Below the pieces are notes generated by a model. The model made no database searches. It was given only the letters and a program-made list of their open reading frames with translations, and was not told the origin of the DNA. The translations under genes and the position numbers were made by a program. A DNA stretch of 64,000 nt from Siphonodentalium dalli (Eukaryota > Mollusca > Scaphopoda > Gadilida > Siphonodentaliidae): positions 257,153,863-257,217,862 of the forward strand of contig CP136064.1 in the NCBI GenBank assembly GCA_032622095.1, read 5' to 3'. How positions within the stretch are numbered: position 1 is the first letter of the stretch; every line of letters begins with the position of its first letter. This document shows positions 44,701 to 59,700 of this stretch, one piece after another.

Positions 44701-47700
44701 AATTATTGGTAATTTTAAATGTATGATTTCGGAAGATGCTTTGCAAACAACGATCGCCTTCTGCATGATTTCTCAAATTTAGCAATTTCCATCATAGGTA
44801 TTATCACTACAAAGTCAAATGACATCATCACGCCCATGTTACTATACAGAATAATGAACATGTAACAATGATTGTCTTTTGAAGTTTTTCGCATATAATA
44901 AATAAGTATTCTATACTGAGGGTTCTATGCCTAAGGTAGCTGGTCTGCACTTGTGGTATAATGGTTTATAGGCTGAAAGAGCAATCTGGATTAGCAAACA
45001 CTCAACTCTACTCTATAACAGCTACGCCCATCATTGAAGATACGACGACTTGAAAGTTAATAAATAGACAATAGTTACAGTAATGCCCTAAGTAAACGAC
45101 TCCTTAACCACAGCAGAATTATGGGTAACTTTTCAGGATTTAGTCGGAAATATGACTTGTTGCCATTCATCGGAAAGCTCTCGGGTAGCGTATAATGTTT
45201 CTCCTCAATTGAGATGTGAAGATTTATTTTCTGGAGGCACTAGCAGAGTGCAGGCCTGAGAATAAGGTGCCTGTCATTTGCATAATGAGGTCCCCAAGAG
45301 GGTGAATTTAGTGACACTATCCCACACAGTGGGCTAGCATTACTAAATTCACTCTCTGGGGACCTCATTCTGCTTAGGCCTCGTCTTATCTGGAAAGTTT
45401 CTTTATTATCAAATTTCACATAGGTTCTATTTCTTTTTTTTAGTTTAGTTTCTCTATATCCCCAAATTGGCAGATGACACATTGCATAATCGAGGTTCCC
45501 AATGGGTGTACATCACAATATTCACCATTTGGGAACTTAAATCTGAGTCTATTTCTCCCATAGCAGATGAGGGCATGCAGAATGAGGTCCCCAGAGGGTG
45601 AATTTGGTGATGCTAGCCACTTTGTGGGGTAGCGTCACTAAATTCACCCTCTGGCGGACCTCATTCTGCAAATGACAGGCACACTAACTCAGGCTTTGCA
45701 GAGTGAAAATCAAGTATGGATATATTAAGTCTGACATTTGCAGCATGAAGTTCCCAGAGGATGAATTTAGTGACGCTATCCCCCACAGCAGGCTAGCATC
45801 ACCAAATTATATGTCCCATTTATATTATAATTTTCATGATAATTACCATGTTGTTTGCATCGTTCATAGAGCACATGAGTGTATTTTGCATTGATCCCTG
45901 GCTCAAATTCATTCATTTGTTGCATATATTCTGTTGAGTATATTAAGGGAGATGGTCGCATAAATGACCAGATTTGGTTTACAGTCCCCCTTTAAATTAT
46001 AATACCAAATAGATTGAGATTAGAATGTCCAATAAGTGCACAAAAACACTGGATTGTATTCCCTTGAGAACAACTAAGTTAGATGAACTATAAATATTAG
46101 CCACTTTTATCACAAAACCCTCTTGACCTCAGGTATAAAAACCATGATTGAGTATTTTTTGCTTGTAAATAAGCCAGAAGGTAGGAAGTGTGACAAAGAA
46201 ACTCTTGAGAAGTCAAATGCACTCATTCATTGATTCGGATCGGAGTCAATATAAACCGGATTGTGAACCATGGTCTATTAGGCAGAATAGCTGCGGGCTC
46301 AGCATGACCAATAATAAATAACATGGTACAACAGTAAATACAATGACTTTATTTAGATTAGTGTTGAGATATGTAAAAGTTCTATTCAACGTAGATGTGA
46401 ATCCTATTAGTGATGGTGTAGATGTGATTGTCAAACCATGTAATACAGCTTCTTTATCTGCTTCAGTGGATATTGACAGCCTTTTTTTTGTTTAGTTTTT
46501 ACAAATATTGCTGTCTTTTTTCTGATTCAATTGTCAATAGAAAGTGTCAATTATAGTAGCCACATCACGTGTGTATGTGTAGATAAATATTGACCTGAAA
46601 TTACCTAATCTACATCTACATGCATCAGCCCTCATGATTGGCTATGGCAATCAGCAAAGCTGAACCAATTTGCTGAAGCAAACTGGGCCACAGCAAAGGG
46701 TTGCCATAGTGGATTGCCGAAGCCAAACAATCTGAATTAAGTGGGCTGATGCTTGGAGGGGATAGGACTAGGAGTACCAGTATGTCTTAAATATATCCCA
46801 TTCGATTTGACACCTCAAAACTATAATTTTGTACATTATCTATACCACATAATAATTATAACATGTTGTGCGCTCATTATCCCTCCCATGACTGGAGCCT
46901 TCTGAAATTTTGCGAAAACCTTATGCCATTGCATTCTCTTGTATATGCAAGTCTCCCATAGGGAACCTCGCATATATAAGAGAATACATTGGCCTAACAA
47001 TATTTACCTTGACCTTGTAAGCCACTGCATTCTCTTATATATGTGAGGCTCCCTATGGGAGACTCGCATACAAAAAACAATGCACTGGCACATGATCTTT
47101 AATGCTGCACCAGCACAGCTCCAATCATGAAAGGGTTAAAGAGTAATCCATAATAAAGAGTTGTTCTATAGAGACTCAATGCCTTTGATGTGGTTTCATG
47201 TGAAATAACATGAAGGTCTCTGAAACAGCTATCAAGAACAAGTACAGTAATGCCCTAAGTAATCGACTCCTTAAACACAGCAGAATTATGGGTAACTTTT
47301 CAGGATTTAGTCGCTTTCCGATGAATGGCAACAAGCCATATTTCCGACTAAATCCTGAAAAATTACCCATAATTCTGCTGTGGTTAAGGAGTCGATTATT
47401 TAGGGCATTACATTACATGAAAATAGATTGTCTTTGTTCTTCATTTAAGATCTACATGTACCTTACACCCAATGATGATTTATTGTACATGTGTCCACTA
47501 TAAAGTTAAGGTGTGCACGCAATTATGATTCAAACTGAAGAATCATATAATCTGACTTTATCGTTAATATGTGCACCATTAATTTAAGATGTGCACCCCA
47601 TGATGATTTCAAACTGAAGAAATCTGACTTTATTTTACATGCGTGCAACATTAATTTAATATGTGCACCCCATGTTGATTTCAAACTGAAGAAATCTGAC

Positions 47701-50700
47701 TTTATTGTTAATATGTGCAACATTAATTTAAGATGTGCACCCCATGATGATTTCAAACTGAAGAAATCTGACTTTGTTGTTAATATGTGCACAATGAGCT
47801 GAAGATGTACATCCGAATCATGACTGCAAACTGAAGAAAAGGTGTTAAAAGATTACCGTGTTATGAGAACCGAGAGCCAAACCCACAATTCAAATAAAGT
47901 TTTATTATACCATGACATCGTATAAATATTACAGTAAGCCCCAAGTCAATACGTGAGATATACACCATTTTCCGTCAGTGTGGTGCAGTACATTGAATTT
48001 GAATATGAGATTTCTGGAAATTCATTATCCCACACAATGTCTGTAACCTCCGATCATTTGTTGACTTTTCGTTTTGAAATTTCTGTTTGCAAACAAACCG
48101 TCAGAAGTACATATGTGGGATAATTATCGCTAATATGAAATTGGGACATTGTCGGTGTTTTGTAGCTAAGGGGTCACTGGGGTAAGTGTGTATCAACAAT
48201 GAAGGATTTTCTAACGGATGAAAATTACCAATGGACCTATACACTTAAATTTCGCAGTTTATATCCAATAATGATTCAATAACAACTGAGGGCATTTATA
48301 GTTGGAACCTCGATTTCTATTCTGGGTGCTTTTCTTTCAATGTATACAAATTTATACAATGAGTGTAATAAGAAATATTGGGTACAAGAGATCTCACAAA
48401 TCATTTGAAGACTTTCGTAATTATTCCAGAAACTCAAGGTCAAACATGTCGTGTATTCACAGCAAGCCTGGGAATAGTGTGTCTGATATTTGCAGAATGA
48501 GGTCCCCAGAGGGTGAATTTATTGACGATACCCTGCACAGCAGGCTAGTATCACCAACTCCAACCTCTGGGGACCTCATTCTGCTTATGCCTCAGCTTCT
48601 GGGCAGTATTGACAGTCTCAATTAACTTTGTTTTAGTTACTTTTTCCCTTCTCTTCAGTTTCTATATCCCTAATTTGCAGAATATAAATTGAATAATCGA
48701 GGTGACTAATAGGTGAACATTACCAGCTTTCGCCAACGACATGGTCTGCACATCTATGATTGATTGATTGATTGATTGGGGTTTATTGTCGCTTTAGCCA
48801 CTAAGGCCATATCACGACATTGCCAGTTTTAGTGGTGGAGGAAATCCGCACACTTGCGACTAATCTAACAGTGATTTAAATGGCTGATAAACTCGTCAAC
48901 CATGTGCGGCAAACCACCGGCGAGTAACTGGTAACTCCACCAGATAACAATTTCGAGTTACAAAGTCCACGATGGAAACATGTGGATTTGAACCCTAATC
49001 GCCAGCGCTGGAGGGCGAAACGGCTTGGAGTTGTACCCCTAACCGATTGAGCCACCGAGGCCCCTGCACATCTATGAGAAATGCTAAAACCAGCAGAATA
49101 CATTACTATATACATGTATACATATTATTTAATATATAATATAGACTACTTTTTTTATAGTCAATATATTTTCTACAAGACCGATGCATGCATTTGATTA
49201 TACTTTTAACCGACCCCCTTTTGTTCTAAGTATACATGTGTTTTTCATATGTCGATGTACTGCCTGTAATGTGTAAATGATTGTTTAGGTAAATGTGAAC
49301 CTGGGGTTGGTCTGACTATATATGTATTTTCTTTATACCATATGTTGTATGGTTTATAAGAAAAGAAAAAAAATGTTAATGTAACTTCAACTGAGGAACT
49401 TCAATCTGATCCTAGATCTCCCATAGCAAAAGGCCTAAGCAGAATGAGGTTCTCAGAGGGTAAATTTGGTGATGCTAGCCTGCTGTGCAGGGTAGCATCA
49501 CTAAATTCACCCTCTGGGGACCTCATTCTGCAAATGACAGACATACTAATTTTCTAAGGCTTGATTCACAGGCAAGCATCAAGGATCCAGAACACATTTT
49601 GATTAAGTTAAAATCTGTGAACTTTAATTGGCATCTGAAAAAAAATATTTCCTATTTATAAGCATAATCTACATGTAAACTTTAGTTCTGACTGTTTTCT
49701 TTATCAAGAGCATTAATAGGGTGTGGCAAAATATGCCTGTGGTAATCCCAACAATAGGTCATAACTCTGGTGAAAATTGTCAGAAGGAACCTAAATTTTA
49801 ACTTGACATGTATGTTGGGCTAGTAAACTCACATACCAACTCATTCCATTCAGTTGAGACTTACTAAAATTATCATCTGGAAACGAAAATTGAGTTCAAA
49901 TTCCAAGAAAAAGGGCCAAAACTCTGGTGAAAACAGGCGGGTAGAGCCTGAATTCATACTTGACCTGTAGTTTGTGCTAGTAAACCCACATACCAAATTT
50001 CATTCCATTCAGTTGAGACTATCCGATGTTATCATCTGGAAACCAAAAGTTAACAGAATGACAGACAGACAGACCAACAACATTCCCTTTTCTTTAATTG
50101 GTCGTATAAAAAGAAAGGACTATGTCTGTTAGCCCCATCATTTGTTGACTTTTCGTTTTGAAATCTCTGTTTGCAAACAGTCAGAAGTACATATGTGGGA
50201 TAATTATCACTAATATGAAATTGGGACATTGTCAGAGTTTTATAGCTAAGTGGTCACTGGGGTAAGCATGTATCAACAATGAAGGAGTTTCTAATGGGTT
50301 AGCTACACATGGACATTTCTACTGAGATGGTGCATGGTTTATTAAGGCTTTGAGCACAGTCCCATTGTTACAATCATTCCCCGATTTTTGGTTAACCCTT
50401 TACCCAACAGAAGGGCCCTGTGCCAATGCATTCTCTTATATATGTGAGTCGACCATAGGTCGCCTCGCATATATAAGAGAATGCATTGGCTTAACACATT
50501 AAAAATTATAAAATTGTTAAAGAATGTAAGAAAAAATGGTAAAAAGTGTTAAAAAAATATTTTTTTTAGGCCAATGCATTCTCTTATATATGCGAGGCGA
50601 CCTATGGTCGACTCGCATATATAAGAGAATGCATTGGCACAGGGCATAACTGTAACCATCACAATGTGGTCAATGAGCCGGTTCCAATGATATCCATATT

Positions 50701-53700
50701 TGTATGGTTTTATTGAGACAGACCCAAGATAATTTAGGCTGTTGCAGCTTTATTTGGGCGTTTTTGGCCGGTTTGTTGGGTAAAGGGTTAAGCAAACCAA
50801 TATCCAAGCCTTATTCAATATCGGCCAGCACAGGTTGTGTATCATGGTCAACACAAGATGAAAGGTGATTTCGAGCTAATCCAGTTGTGTGCAGCCAATT
50901 GTCCTCTTGGTCAGTCAGAGCATGTGAATAGTTCTTTACCAGAATAAATCTCACCTTCAGCTTGGTTGATTCTGGTAAAGAACTATTCGCATTCTCTCAA
51001 ACCTGGATTTAGTGCATCCTACATTTACAGAATGATGTCCCCAGTGGGCTAGCATCACTAAATTCACCCTGTGGGGACCTCATTCTGCTTAGGCCTCATC
51101 TTCTGGGAAGTATCTATAGTCTCACAATAGCATTGTCTTTAGTTACTTTTTCCCTTCTGGGAAGTTTCTATGTCCCCTAATTTGCAGATGATAAAATGCA
51201 TAATCGAAGTGACTAATGGGTGAACATCACTATCTTAAATCTGATCCTAGGTCTCCCGTAGCAGTTGAGGCCTGAGCAGAATGAGGGGAGATAATATGTG
51301 ACCCGCCATATCAAATCCAGTCGTAAGTCGGGATTTTTTTACCTTGTGCCAATGCATTCTCTTATATATGAGAGTCGACCATAGGTCGCCTCGCATATAT
51401 AAGAGAATGCATTGGCCTAACAATTTTTTATCATTTTATCAAATGTTTCTTACAATTTTTAGGACATAAAATAAAAAACATCCATTACCCTGCAGGGAGC
51501 CCCACACATATATAGAAGCATATAGAAGAGTATCGTCTGCTCATGTTTGTCTGGGGCTCTGTATGGGTGAAATTATAAAATTGTTAAAGAATACAAGAAA
51601 AAATTATTAAAATTGTAAAAAATTGTTAGGCCAATGCATTCTCTTATATATGCGAAGCGACGTATGGTCGACTCGCATATATAAGAGAATGCATTGGCAC
51701 GGGGTAAAAAAAATCCCGACTTACGACTGGATTTGATATGGCGGGTCACATATATAAAAACTATAATGTGAAAAATTTTACAACTCAGTGAGAGAATATA
51801 TTTAGTTTAGAAGGGGTTAAAATTGAATTGGAGAATCCATAGATAAGAGTGAATGGGTCAAATAATTTTAAAATCTTGACCTCTGGTCATTTTGCCATGT
51901 CAAATAGATCACAATCCTATTTGAACCTCAGATGTTTGCTGGTTCGACGAGTGTGTGACAACATATACTGAAATCGTCCACTCAATTACCAAACAAACAC
52001 ACCCTCCTAAATGTTGACCAGATATTTCTTGGAAAATTCTGTACAAAATACACAAAACCGAGTGATATAGATAAAGGTAGCCGGGTCAAACCTAAGTTTG
52101 GCTAACATTTACAAATTGTTACCTGCTGCGATTGACGCAGAATGTCTTCTGTGATATATGGGTGTCTTTTGTCAATACATTAAGTGCGTAAATGGTTTTG
52201 AACTCAAACATGGTTGATACCTCTGAATACAAAAATGTATTTGAGAATCAATTACCCATTGCTTTGTAGACATTCCTGAAGCCTTGAGTCTGTGTTGGGA
52301 GCTAATGGTTTACATATACGTTAGCCCTCCAAATCCAAGCATTTATAATGGCATTAAAATTCACAAAAGATCAAGTCCATATCTCCAATGCTGGGATACT
52401 GGAATAACTTGATGAAGGAGGTAATATGTGCTGAAGACCAGCAGAGACTGTTTATCCCTATTTCGGAACCTTTATACCTTTCCATCGCCATTGCAGCATT
52501 AAAGATCCTGTGCCACTGCATTCTCTTATATACAAATGTATGCGAGTCTCCCGTAACCTTGCATATATAAGATAATGCACTGGCTTACAAGGTCAAGGTT
52601 AAAATGTTGGGCTAATGTATTCTCATATATGTATGCAAGGCTTTCTATGGGAAACTCGCATATACAAGAGAATGCATTGGCACAGGGTTTTCGCAAAATT
52701 TCAGGAAGTTCCAGACATGGAAGGGTTAAAAGGACTTGAACGCCCAGAATTTGTAAAATAAATTGAGGCCAAAAAAAAATGCACCTGCATTTCTGGTGAC
52801 ATGACATGCAAGAAAAAAATAGGGGTGGCTTTTCATTTTATTTTAATCTTTGCTCAAAATAGATATGAATACCCCCCAGACTGCTTCTCCTTGTTTTTAA
52901 TGTACTACAAAATAATAAAACTAACTACATAATATTAGAATATTGTGTAATTTATTGTTTTATTGAATAAAACATGAAAAAATAAGTTTGATTTGACTGT
53001 AACCCAATTGAAGTGTGGTATAATTTCCAGTTTAACAGTTCATGCAATGTGTCCTTTTACATGGAAATTAATCAGTTTACATGGAAAATAAAATGGGATG
53101 CGTATTAATTTTGCAAAATCAATAAAATGAAAACGGTCGCGGGCACCAGAATATGGGCAGGCGGGTCACGGGAAACACAGGTATTTTTTATTTTGGCCTG
53201 ATTAAGTCCACTGTAAATAACCTTCAGTTTGATCAATTTGATTCAGATCATTCATCTGTAACTAGACTTGTCACATATTGGAACTCAAACATGTACATGT
53301 ATATATGAAAATACTCAACAGTCAATCGAATTGGGCATGCTAATAAATGACTTTACTAGTATTACCAAAATGTTTCATTTGTCCACTTTATTTCTCCCAT
53401 AGGGAGCGTCACATATATAAGAGAATACATAGGCCTAACAATATTTACCTTGACCGTGTAAGCCTGTGTATTCTCTTAGGGAGACTCGCATATATAATAG
53501 AATGCATTGGCACGCAATCTCTAATGCTGCACCAGGGTTACGAGAAGAAGGCTTATGACCAAAAATATAAGCTGAACTGAAATCACCAATCTGAGCCTTC
53601 TAAATTACAAAAATGCCCTAAATAATCGACTCCTTAACCACAGCAGAATTATGGGTAATTTTTCAGGATTTAGTCAGAAATATGGCTTGTTGCCATTCAT

Positions 53701-56700
53701 CGGAAAGCTCTTGCTGAGAGCCATGAGGTTTCAAATAGGAGATGTCACTTCTCCCTGTTCAGTTATTAGGGATAAATGGACTGTACTTAGGGAGAAGTAA
53801 CAATGGCTGAAGTTCAATTTACACCCCCACATCACCCTTCTATGGTCCAATAAGTATTATACAACACAAGAGTCCATTTATAAAAACATTACATTGATTA
53901 AGAACATGGGTCCATAACGTTGGCTCAGCATTCAACATTTGTTCAACATTTGTATGAAGTTACATGTACATGTAGCTAAGCCTTCAGCATTTAATACTCA
54001 GAGCTCGAACTTTCTATGACTTTTCCAAGTTTTTTTTCGAGTATATGAGATCAAATATACAGAAATTCTGTTATTTATCAACCTATATTGTCCCTACTAC
54101 GAAACTACGTCTCCATAATTTTTTAGTTTCAAATGAACCATGTTCGTTGAAGGCTAATATTGTTTGCCCTGAAGCTTAAAGATTTAATGTAAAATTTCTG
54201 ATTACAGTTATGCCCTAAATAATGGACTCCTTAACCACAGCAGAATTATGGGTAATTTTTCAGGATTTAGTCGGAAATATTTCTGATTAAGGAGTCGATT
54301 ATTGAGGGCATTACTGTAGCTAAGGCAAAAGGAAATGTCACCAAAAAATCCATACAAGCCAAACACAGTTCGTTGGTGATTTATTTATTATTTTTTTTTA
54401 TATATTTTTATTCAGACACAATCATTTATACAGTACACATTATGGATACATTATCACAATAAACTTGTTAGACTAAATTAATTAAAGCATCATTGTCTCA
54501 TATTGTCTGGGGGGTATTTTTTTTTCTTTGGGGGGAGGGGAGGGGAGTGGGCTGACTTGAACTTGAAATTATCAAGAAATGTGTTGTTTCTTTGAATGTA
54601 TGTAATATATGTTAACCATATGTATGTAATTTTCTATCGAAGACTTAATAAGATAAAGAAAAACAACGTTCTAATTTGTTTGCAGGCAGATTGGATATGT
54701 ATTTTGTTGGAATAGTTCCATTTTAAACCTTGTTATTATTATAACTGTTGGCTGAATAATAGATTATTGAATTAAATATTTTAAGTATGACCATCTTTCT
54801 GTGAATTGTTTATATCGGCCTTGGTTATAATAACAGTAAAAATTGTATCCATGGTTCAAGGTTTTTCTCTGGTGTGTTGCTAAAAATAGGTATTATATTA
54901 TTTAGTTTAATTCTTTGGCTTGTTAGATTGTATACCCACATCTCTACAGTCCGCCAAATGTTTTTTATGACATGACATTCCCAGAAAATATGAAGTATTG
55001 TTTCGATTTTGTTTTTACAGAATGTTGGTGATTTTTGGTGCTGGTCCATTTCGATTACACACAGGTTCATTCATTTCGATTACACGCAGGTTCATTCCTG
55101 ATTTTATAGAAAGTTTTCCCATGATTATATTTTGAAAGATGGCTGACAAGTGAGTGACATATAGTCGTTTATGATCTGAAAGTGTTCAGTTAACCATAGT
55201 ATTCAAGTCAACGTTGTATATACCGTCGGATTTCATATCGAACTAGGGCTGCTGTGTGGTCCAATTGCATAAGTTATGGCATTTTTGTAACTTAAAGCAT
55301 TCCTCATAAACATCTTGGTTTGCAGACGATAGATTATCCGTTGATCCAAATGAAATGAAAGTTGGTATAAGTGCTTATACATGTACAGGGTTTATAATGG
55401 CCCCTATATGAACATTTTTATTTTCAGGTGTGGTCACTTGAGCAGCCAGAATGGCAGTGTAAGATAGATGAGGGGTCAGCCGGGCTATGTGCGTTACGAT
55501 TCAGTCCCGATGGTCGACACATCTTAGCTACAGCTGATTTCTATGTGAGTTTTACCTGCAATTAGCCAGCACATTGGAAGCAATGAACACTCATACTGAG
55601 TCCGTTCCTCCATAAATCTGATATATATTTATATTAGCTAGGAAATGAGGGAAAACCAGGGTTTTTTTTTTTTACAAGAAAGCTAACATTAACTGCAGAG
55701 ACTCTTGTGGCCCAAGTTAATATTTATGGTACTCAAACACCATCATAATTAGTGTGGAGATATTTAATGATAGGTTACTCCCACTCTCCTTCATTAGTGT
55801 GGAGATATTTAATTAACCCTTTGAGTGCCAGGGGCCGATCTCATCGGCCCTAAATCTACAAAATAACTCTGTTAAAGAATATAAGAATAAATTATTAAAA
55901 TTGTAAAAAAAAAGGAAAAAAAAGAAGAAATATTAGGCCAATGCATTCTCTTATATATGCGAGGCGACCTATGGTCGACTCGCATATATAAGAGAATGCA
56001 TTGGCACAGGGTATATGGGTTGATACAAAAATCTACCTGGCACTCAAAGGGTTAATGATAGGTTACTCCCACCCTTCATAATTAGTGTGGAGATATTTAA
56101 TGATAGGTTACTCCCAGGCTCCTTCATTAGTTTATTAAGTATTTGATCAGATACCCATAAGTAACTGTAAAGTTGTCAGGAGGTATGGTACTCATAAAAC
56201 AATAAAAAAGGGACAAGTCTGGGTATAGTGTGTCTGATATTTGCAGAATGAGATCCCCAGAGGGTGAATTTAGTGATGTTATCCCGCATTGATGGCTAGC
56301 ATCACCAAACTCACCCTCCGGGAACCTCATTGTGCATAGGCCTCAACTTCTATGGAGACTTATGATCAGATTGATGTTCCCCAGTTAAAGTTGGTGATAT
56401 GCACCCATTGGTCACCTCGATTATGAATTTTATCTTCTGCAAATTTAGGGCATATAGAAACTGCTCAGAAGTGGAGAAGTAATTAAAAACAATGTAAATT
56501 TAAGACTATAGATACTTCCGAGAAGTTGTAGCCTAGCAGAATGAGGTACACAGAGGGTGAATTTGATTGTGTTAGCCTGTCATATCAGGGTAGAATCACT
56601 ATATCCACCTCTGGGTACCTCATTCTGCAAATGTCAGACACTATTTCCAGGCTGGAAAAGGGACAAATTTCAATAAGATTTTAATAAGATTCACAGGATA

Positions 56701-59700
56701 GGGTAACGTGACCCGCTAATCATGAGAGGAGGACCCCTATAAATTATAAGCATTACCTGTTCACTTCAATTCCTATGATACCTGTATTTGCTCACTTGTT
56801 AAAGCTAATTAATAATGAAGGATGCCTGGGTGGGAACCATGCTCTTGTTGGCCATATCACGGTATATCACCACTGAATATTTCATGATGCATTTATTGCC
56901 ATGCTATAAACTGAGTTTTCCTGTTGATTTTATCATCCCACTGTTCAGGCGTATCTAGTACACTTGAGCATCCTTGTTTAGCTTGTCACTTTTACCCTCT
57001 TCTAACCATAGCACCAGCCACCTGTGTTCATGATAGAGTCATCTTAAATTTTAGATCCCCCTGCCCAATTTTTGTTCTGGTTAATTATAAAAAAAACTTC
57101 ACACAGTTAATTTAAGAAAAAGCTCAATTTCAAACTTAGTTTCAATTTGAATGAAAAAATTAGTATCTTTTATAACTAATGTATGATATAGTACTATAAT
57201 ACGCGTTTACCCTCACAATATGAGAGATATGTTCTAATTATGTAAAAAAAAGTGGTTTGAAATTTTTTTTTTTTTAGGTTGTCATTTGAGAGTATGACAG
57301 GAAATATTTATTGCATATTTTAGCTTTTTTGGTAGACAATTGCTGAACTTTTTTTTGTAGGAATAATCACCACAAAACAACATAATGGTAATGAAAGATT
57401 AATCAGTTTTGAGTGTTTGTCTGCCAGATTATTGCAAACGTGGTTGAATAATGTTTTTTGTTTTATGTTGTTTTAGTCCTTCACACAATAAAAAATAGTT
57501 CTGCAAATGGCTACGAAAAAACTAAAATATGCAATGAAAAATGTTTTATTTATTTTATCGCAGACAGTCATTATTTTAGATAGCAGACAGAGTATATACT
57601 CTAGTTGGATTCCTAAGCTAGATAATGCAGTGCGGTTTTTTTTCACAAATATTTCCTGTCAAAATCTGAATGACTGCCTCAAAAAATCTTCTTTCTTTTG
57701 TAAAAAAAAACAAAAACTTTTTGTTACATAATTAGACCATATCTCTCATATTGTTAGGGTAAAAATGTGTTGTTATAGTAATAGCATAAATTGATTATAA
57801 AGGATTGTTATTTTTTTCCATCAAACTTTGACCTGTACACCTGCAATTTTGTGTTGACTTATTTCAGCAGTCCCAGTGCCCATATCTGATCATTAACATT
57901 GTCCGAAGATTTATTTATTAACCAAGCCATATTGTAATGGTATGATGATCTGTGTTTAATATTATACAACCCTGCTTGAAGTCTGAATTAAATATACATG
58001 CAAATGATCATTCCTTCACTGTCAGGTAAATATTTTTGAAACTTGAAAAATTTACCAGCATTGGCAGCTTGATCCGACTCATTAGGATAGGGGTTATTGT
58101 CCCAATTCAACTTATTACATATGTTGCATGTACCATATATCACTGTTGAATATTTCATGATGCCATTTATTCCTGTTGGTTTTATAATCCCCCTTGTCAT
58201 GTTAGCTTGCCACTTTTCCACAGTCCCTGCTTATCTAGTACACTTGAGCATCCTTGTACCGCGTGCCACTTTCCCCCCTCTTCTAATCATAGCACCTTCA
58301 CCCCTGTGTAAGTAGCTGATAAAGTCATCTTCAATTTTGTATCCCTGCCCAAGTTCCCTCTAATAACTCTCACCATCACAAGATTTTATTCTTTCTCTGG
58401 TCAATTGTAAAATCAACATGGCACTAATAGGCTCTGCATCTGTACTTTTGAGGTTTAACTTAGCACACTTATTGCCTATTTCATATCACTATACATTGGA
58501 ACAAACTTAATGTTTGTCCGACCTTTTATTGCTTTATTGTCTGGTCAATATTTTTGTAATTTACACTTAATTTATCAGAATGGCCATCTGTACGCTTTGC
58601 TCATAATTTATCAGAATGGCCATCTATACACTTTGCACTTAATTTATCAGAATGGCCATCTATACACTTTGCACTTAATTTATCAGAATGGCCATCTATA
58701 CACTTTGCTCTTAATTTACCAGCTTGGTCATCTTAGAACTTGGTAAGACTCATTGGATGGGGTTATTGTCCATTTAGCTTCAATTATTACATCTACCATA
58801 TATCACCGCTGAATATTTCATGTTGCCATTTATGGCCACGCTATAAACGGAGCTTTCCTGTTGGTTTTATCATCCCACTGATTGCTTATCTAGTTCACTT
58901 GAGCATCCTTGTACCGTGTGCCACTTTTACCCTCTTCTAATCATAGCACCCTTCACCCCTGTGTAAGTACATGTAGCTGATAAAGTCATCTTCAATTTTT
59001 CATCCCTGCCCAAGTTCCCTCTAATAACTCTCACCATTCCAAGATTTTATTCTTTTTCTGGTGAATTGTAATTGACCCCCCCCCCTGGTGCTATCCCTGT
59101 CCTTCCCAGTGCCACACATCCCTGGACATGTTCAGTTACTGGTACATGTATTTGGATTAGCTACAGAGCTCTTTTTCTGGTGAATTGTAATTGATCCCTC
59201 CCCTGGTGCCATCCCTGCCCTTTCTAGTGCCACCTGACATTAACACATCCCTGGACATGTTCAGTTACTGGTACATGTATTTGGATTAGCTACAAGCTCT
59301 TCTCAATCTTCTGGTCCTGCTTGATGTTGTACCTTTAGCCTGTTATGGTGTTACCAGCTTTCATTACAGTAATGCTCTAAATAATCGAACCCTTAACCAC
59401 AGCAGAATTATGGGTAACTTTTCAGGATTGAGCTTTCAGATGAATGGCAACAAGCCATATTTCCGACTAAATCCTGAAAAGTTACCCATAATTCTGCTGT
59501 GGTTAAGGGGTCGATTATTTAGAGCATTACTGTACATTCTAATACTCTCCATAGGTGTGAATTTCATTTGACTCCCTGCAGATCCTCCCCAAACATCAAT
59601 AATACATGTCTAGTTAAGACCAATAAAAAGCGTTTTATATTACATCCGCATAGAACCCAGGTGGTATTCCTGATGGCTTAGATACCCAATTATGTGCACG

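Larger units (their letters stand above)
33399..55427. other. WRAP73: WRAP73 intron 3, 22 kb, repeat-rich
   Basis: No exon of WRAP73 or any other gene was recognised. The intron holds most of the window's family A, B, C, E, F, G and H elements listed separately, plus tandem and segmental duplications. Stretches 35,900-37,100, 37,310-38,600 and 41,000-41,850 show nothing recognisable beyond AT-rich sequence. Confidence 0.6.
55545..58500. other. WRAP73: WRAP73 intron 4, first part
   Basis: Holds F2 in a short tandem repeat and one family A element. The next WRAP73 exon was not recognised. From about 56,700 to 58,500 there is one copy (56,885-57,060) and a second (58,140-58,400) of a dispersed 200-bp segment marked by CACTTGAGCATCCTTGT; a third is at 58,800-59,060. 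Confidence 0.5.

Noticed and set aside
47176-47370. ORFs over palindromic family B elements
   Set aside because: They recur wherever the MITE occurs and shift frame between copies; no protein is encoded.
48876-49115. Minus-strand ORF of 79 residues
   Set aside because: It is the SINE read through by chance.
58510-58746. ORF with 12-residue repeats
   Set aside because: It is explained by a 36-bp tandem repeat, whose length keeps any frame open.
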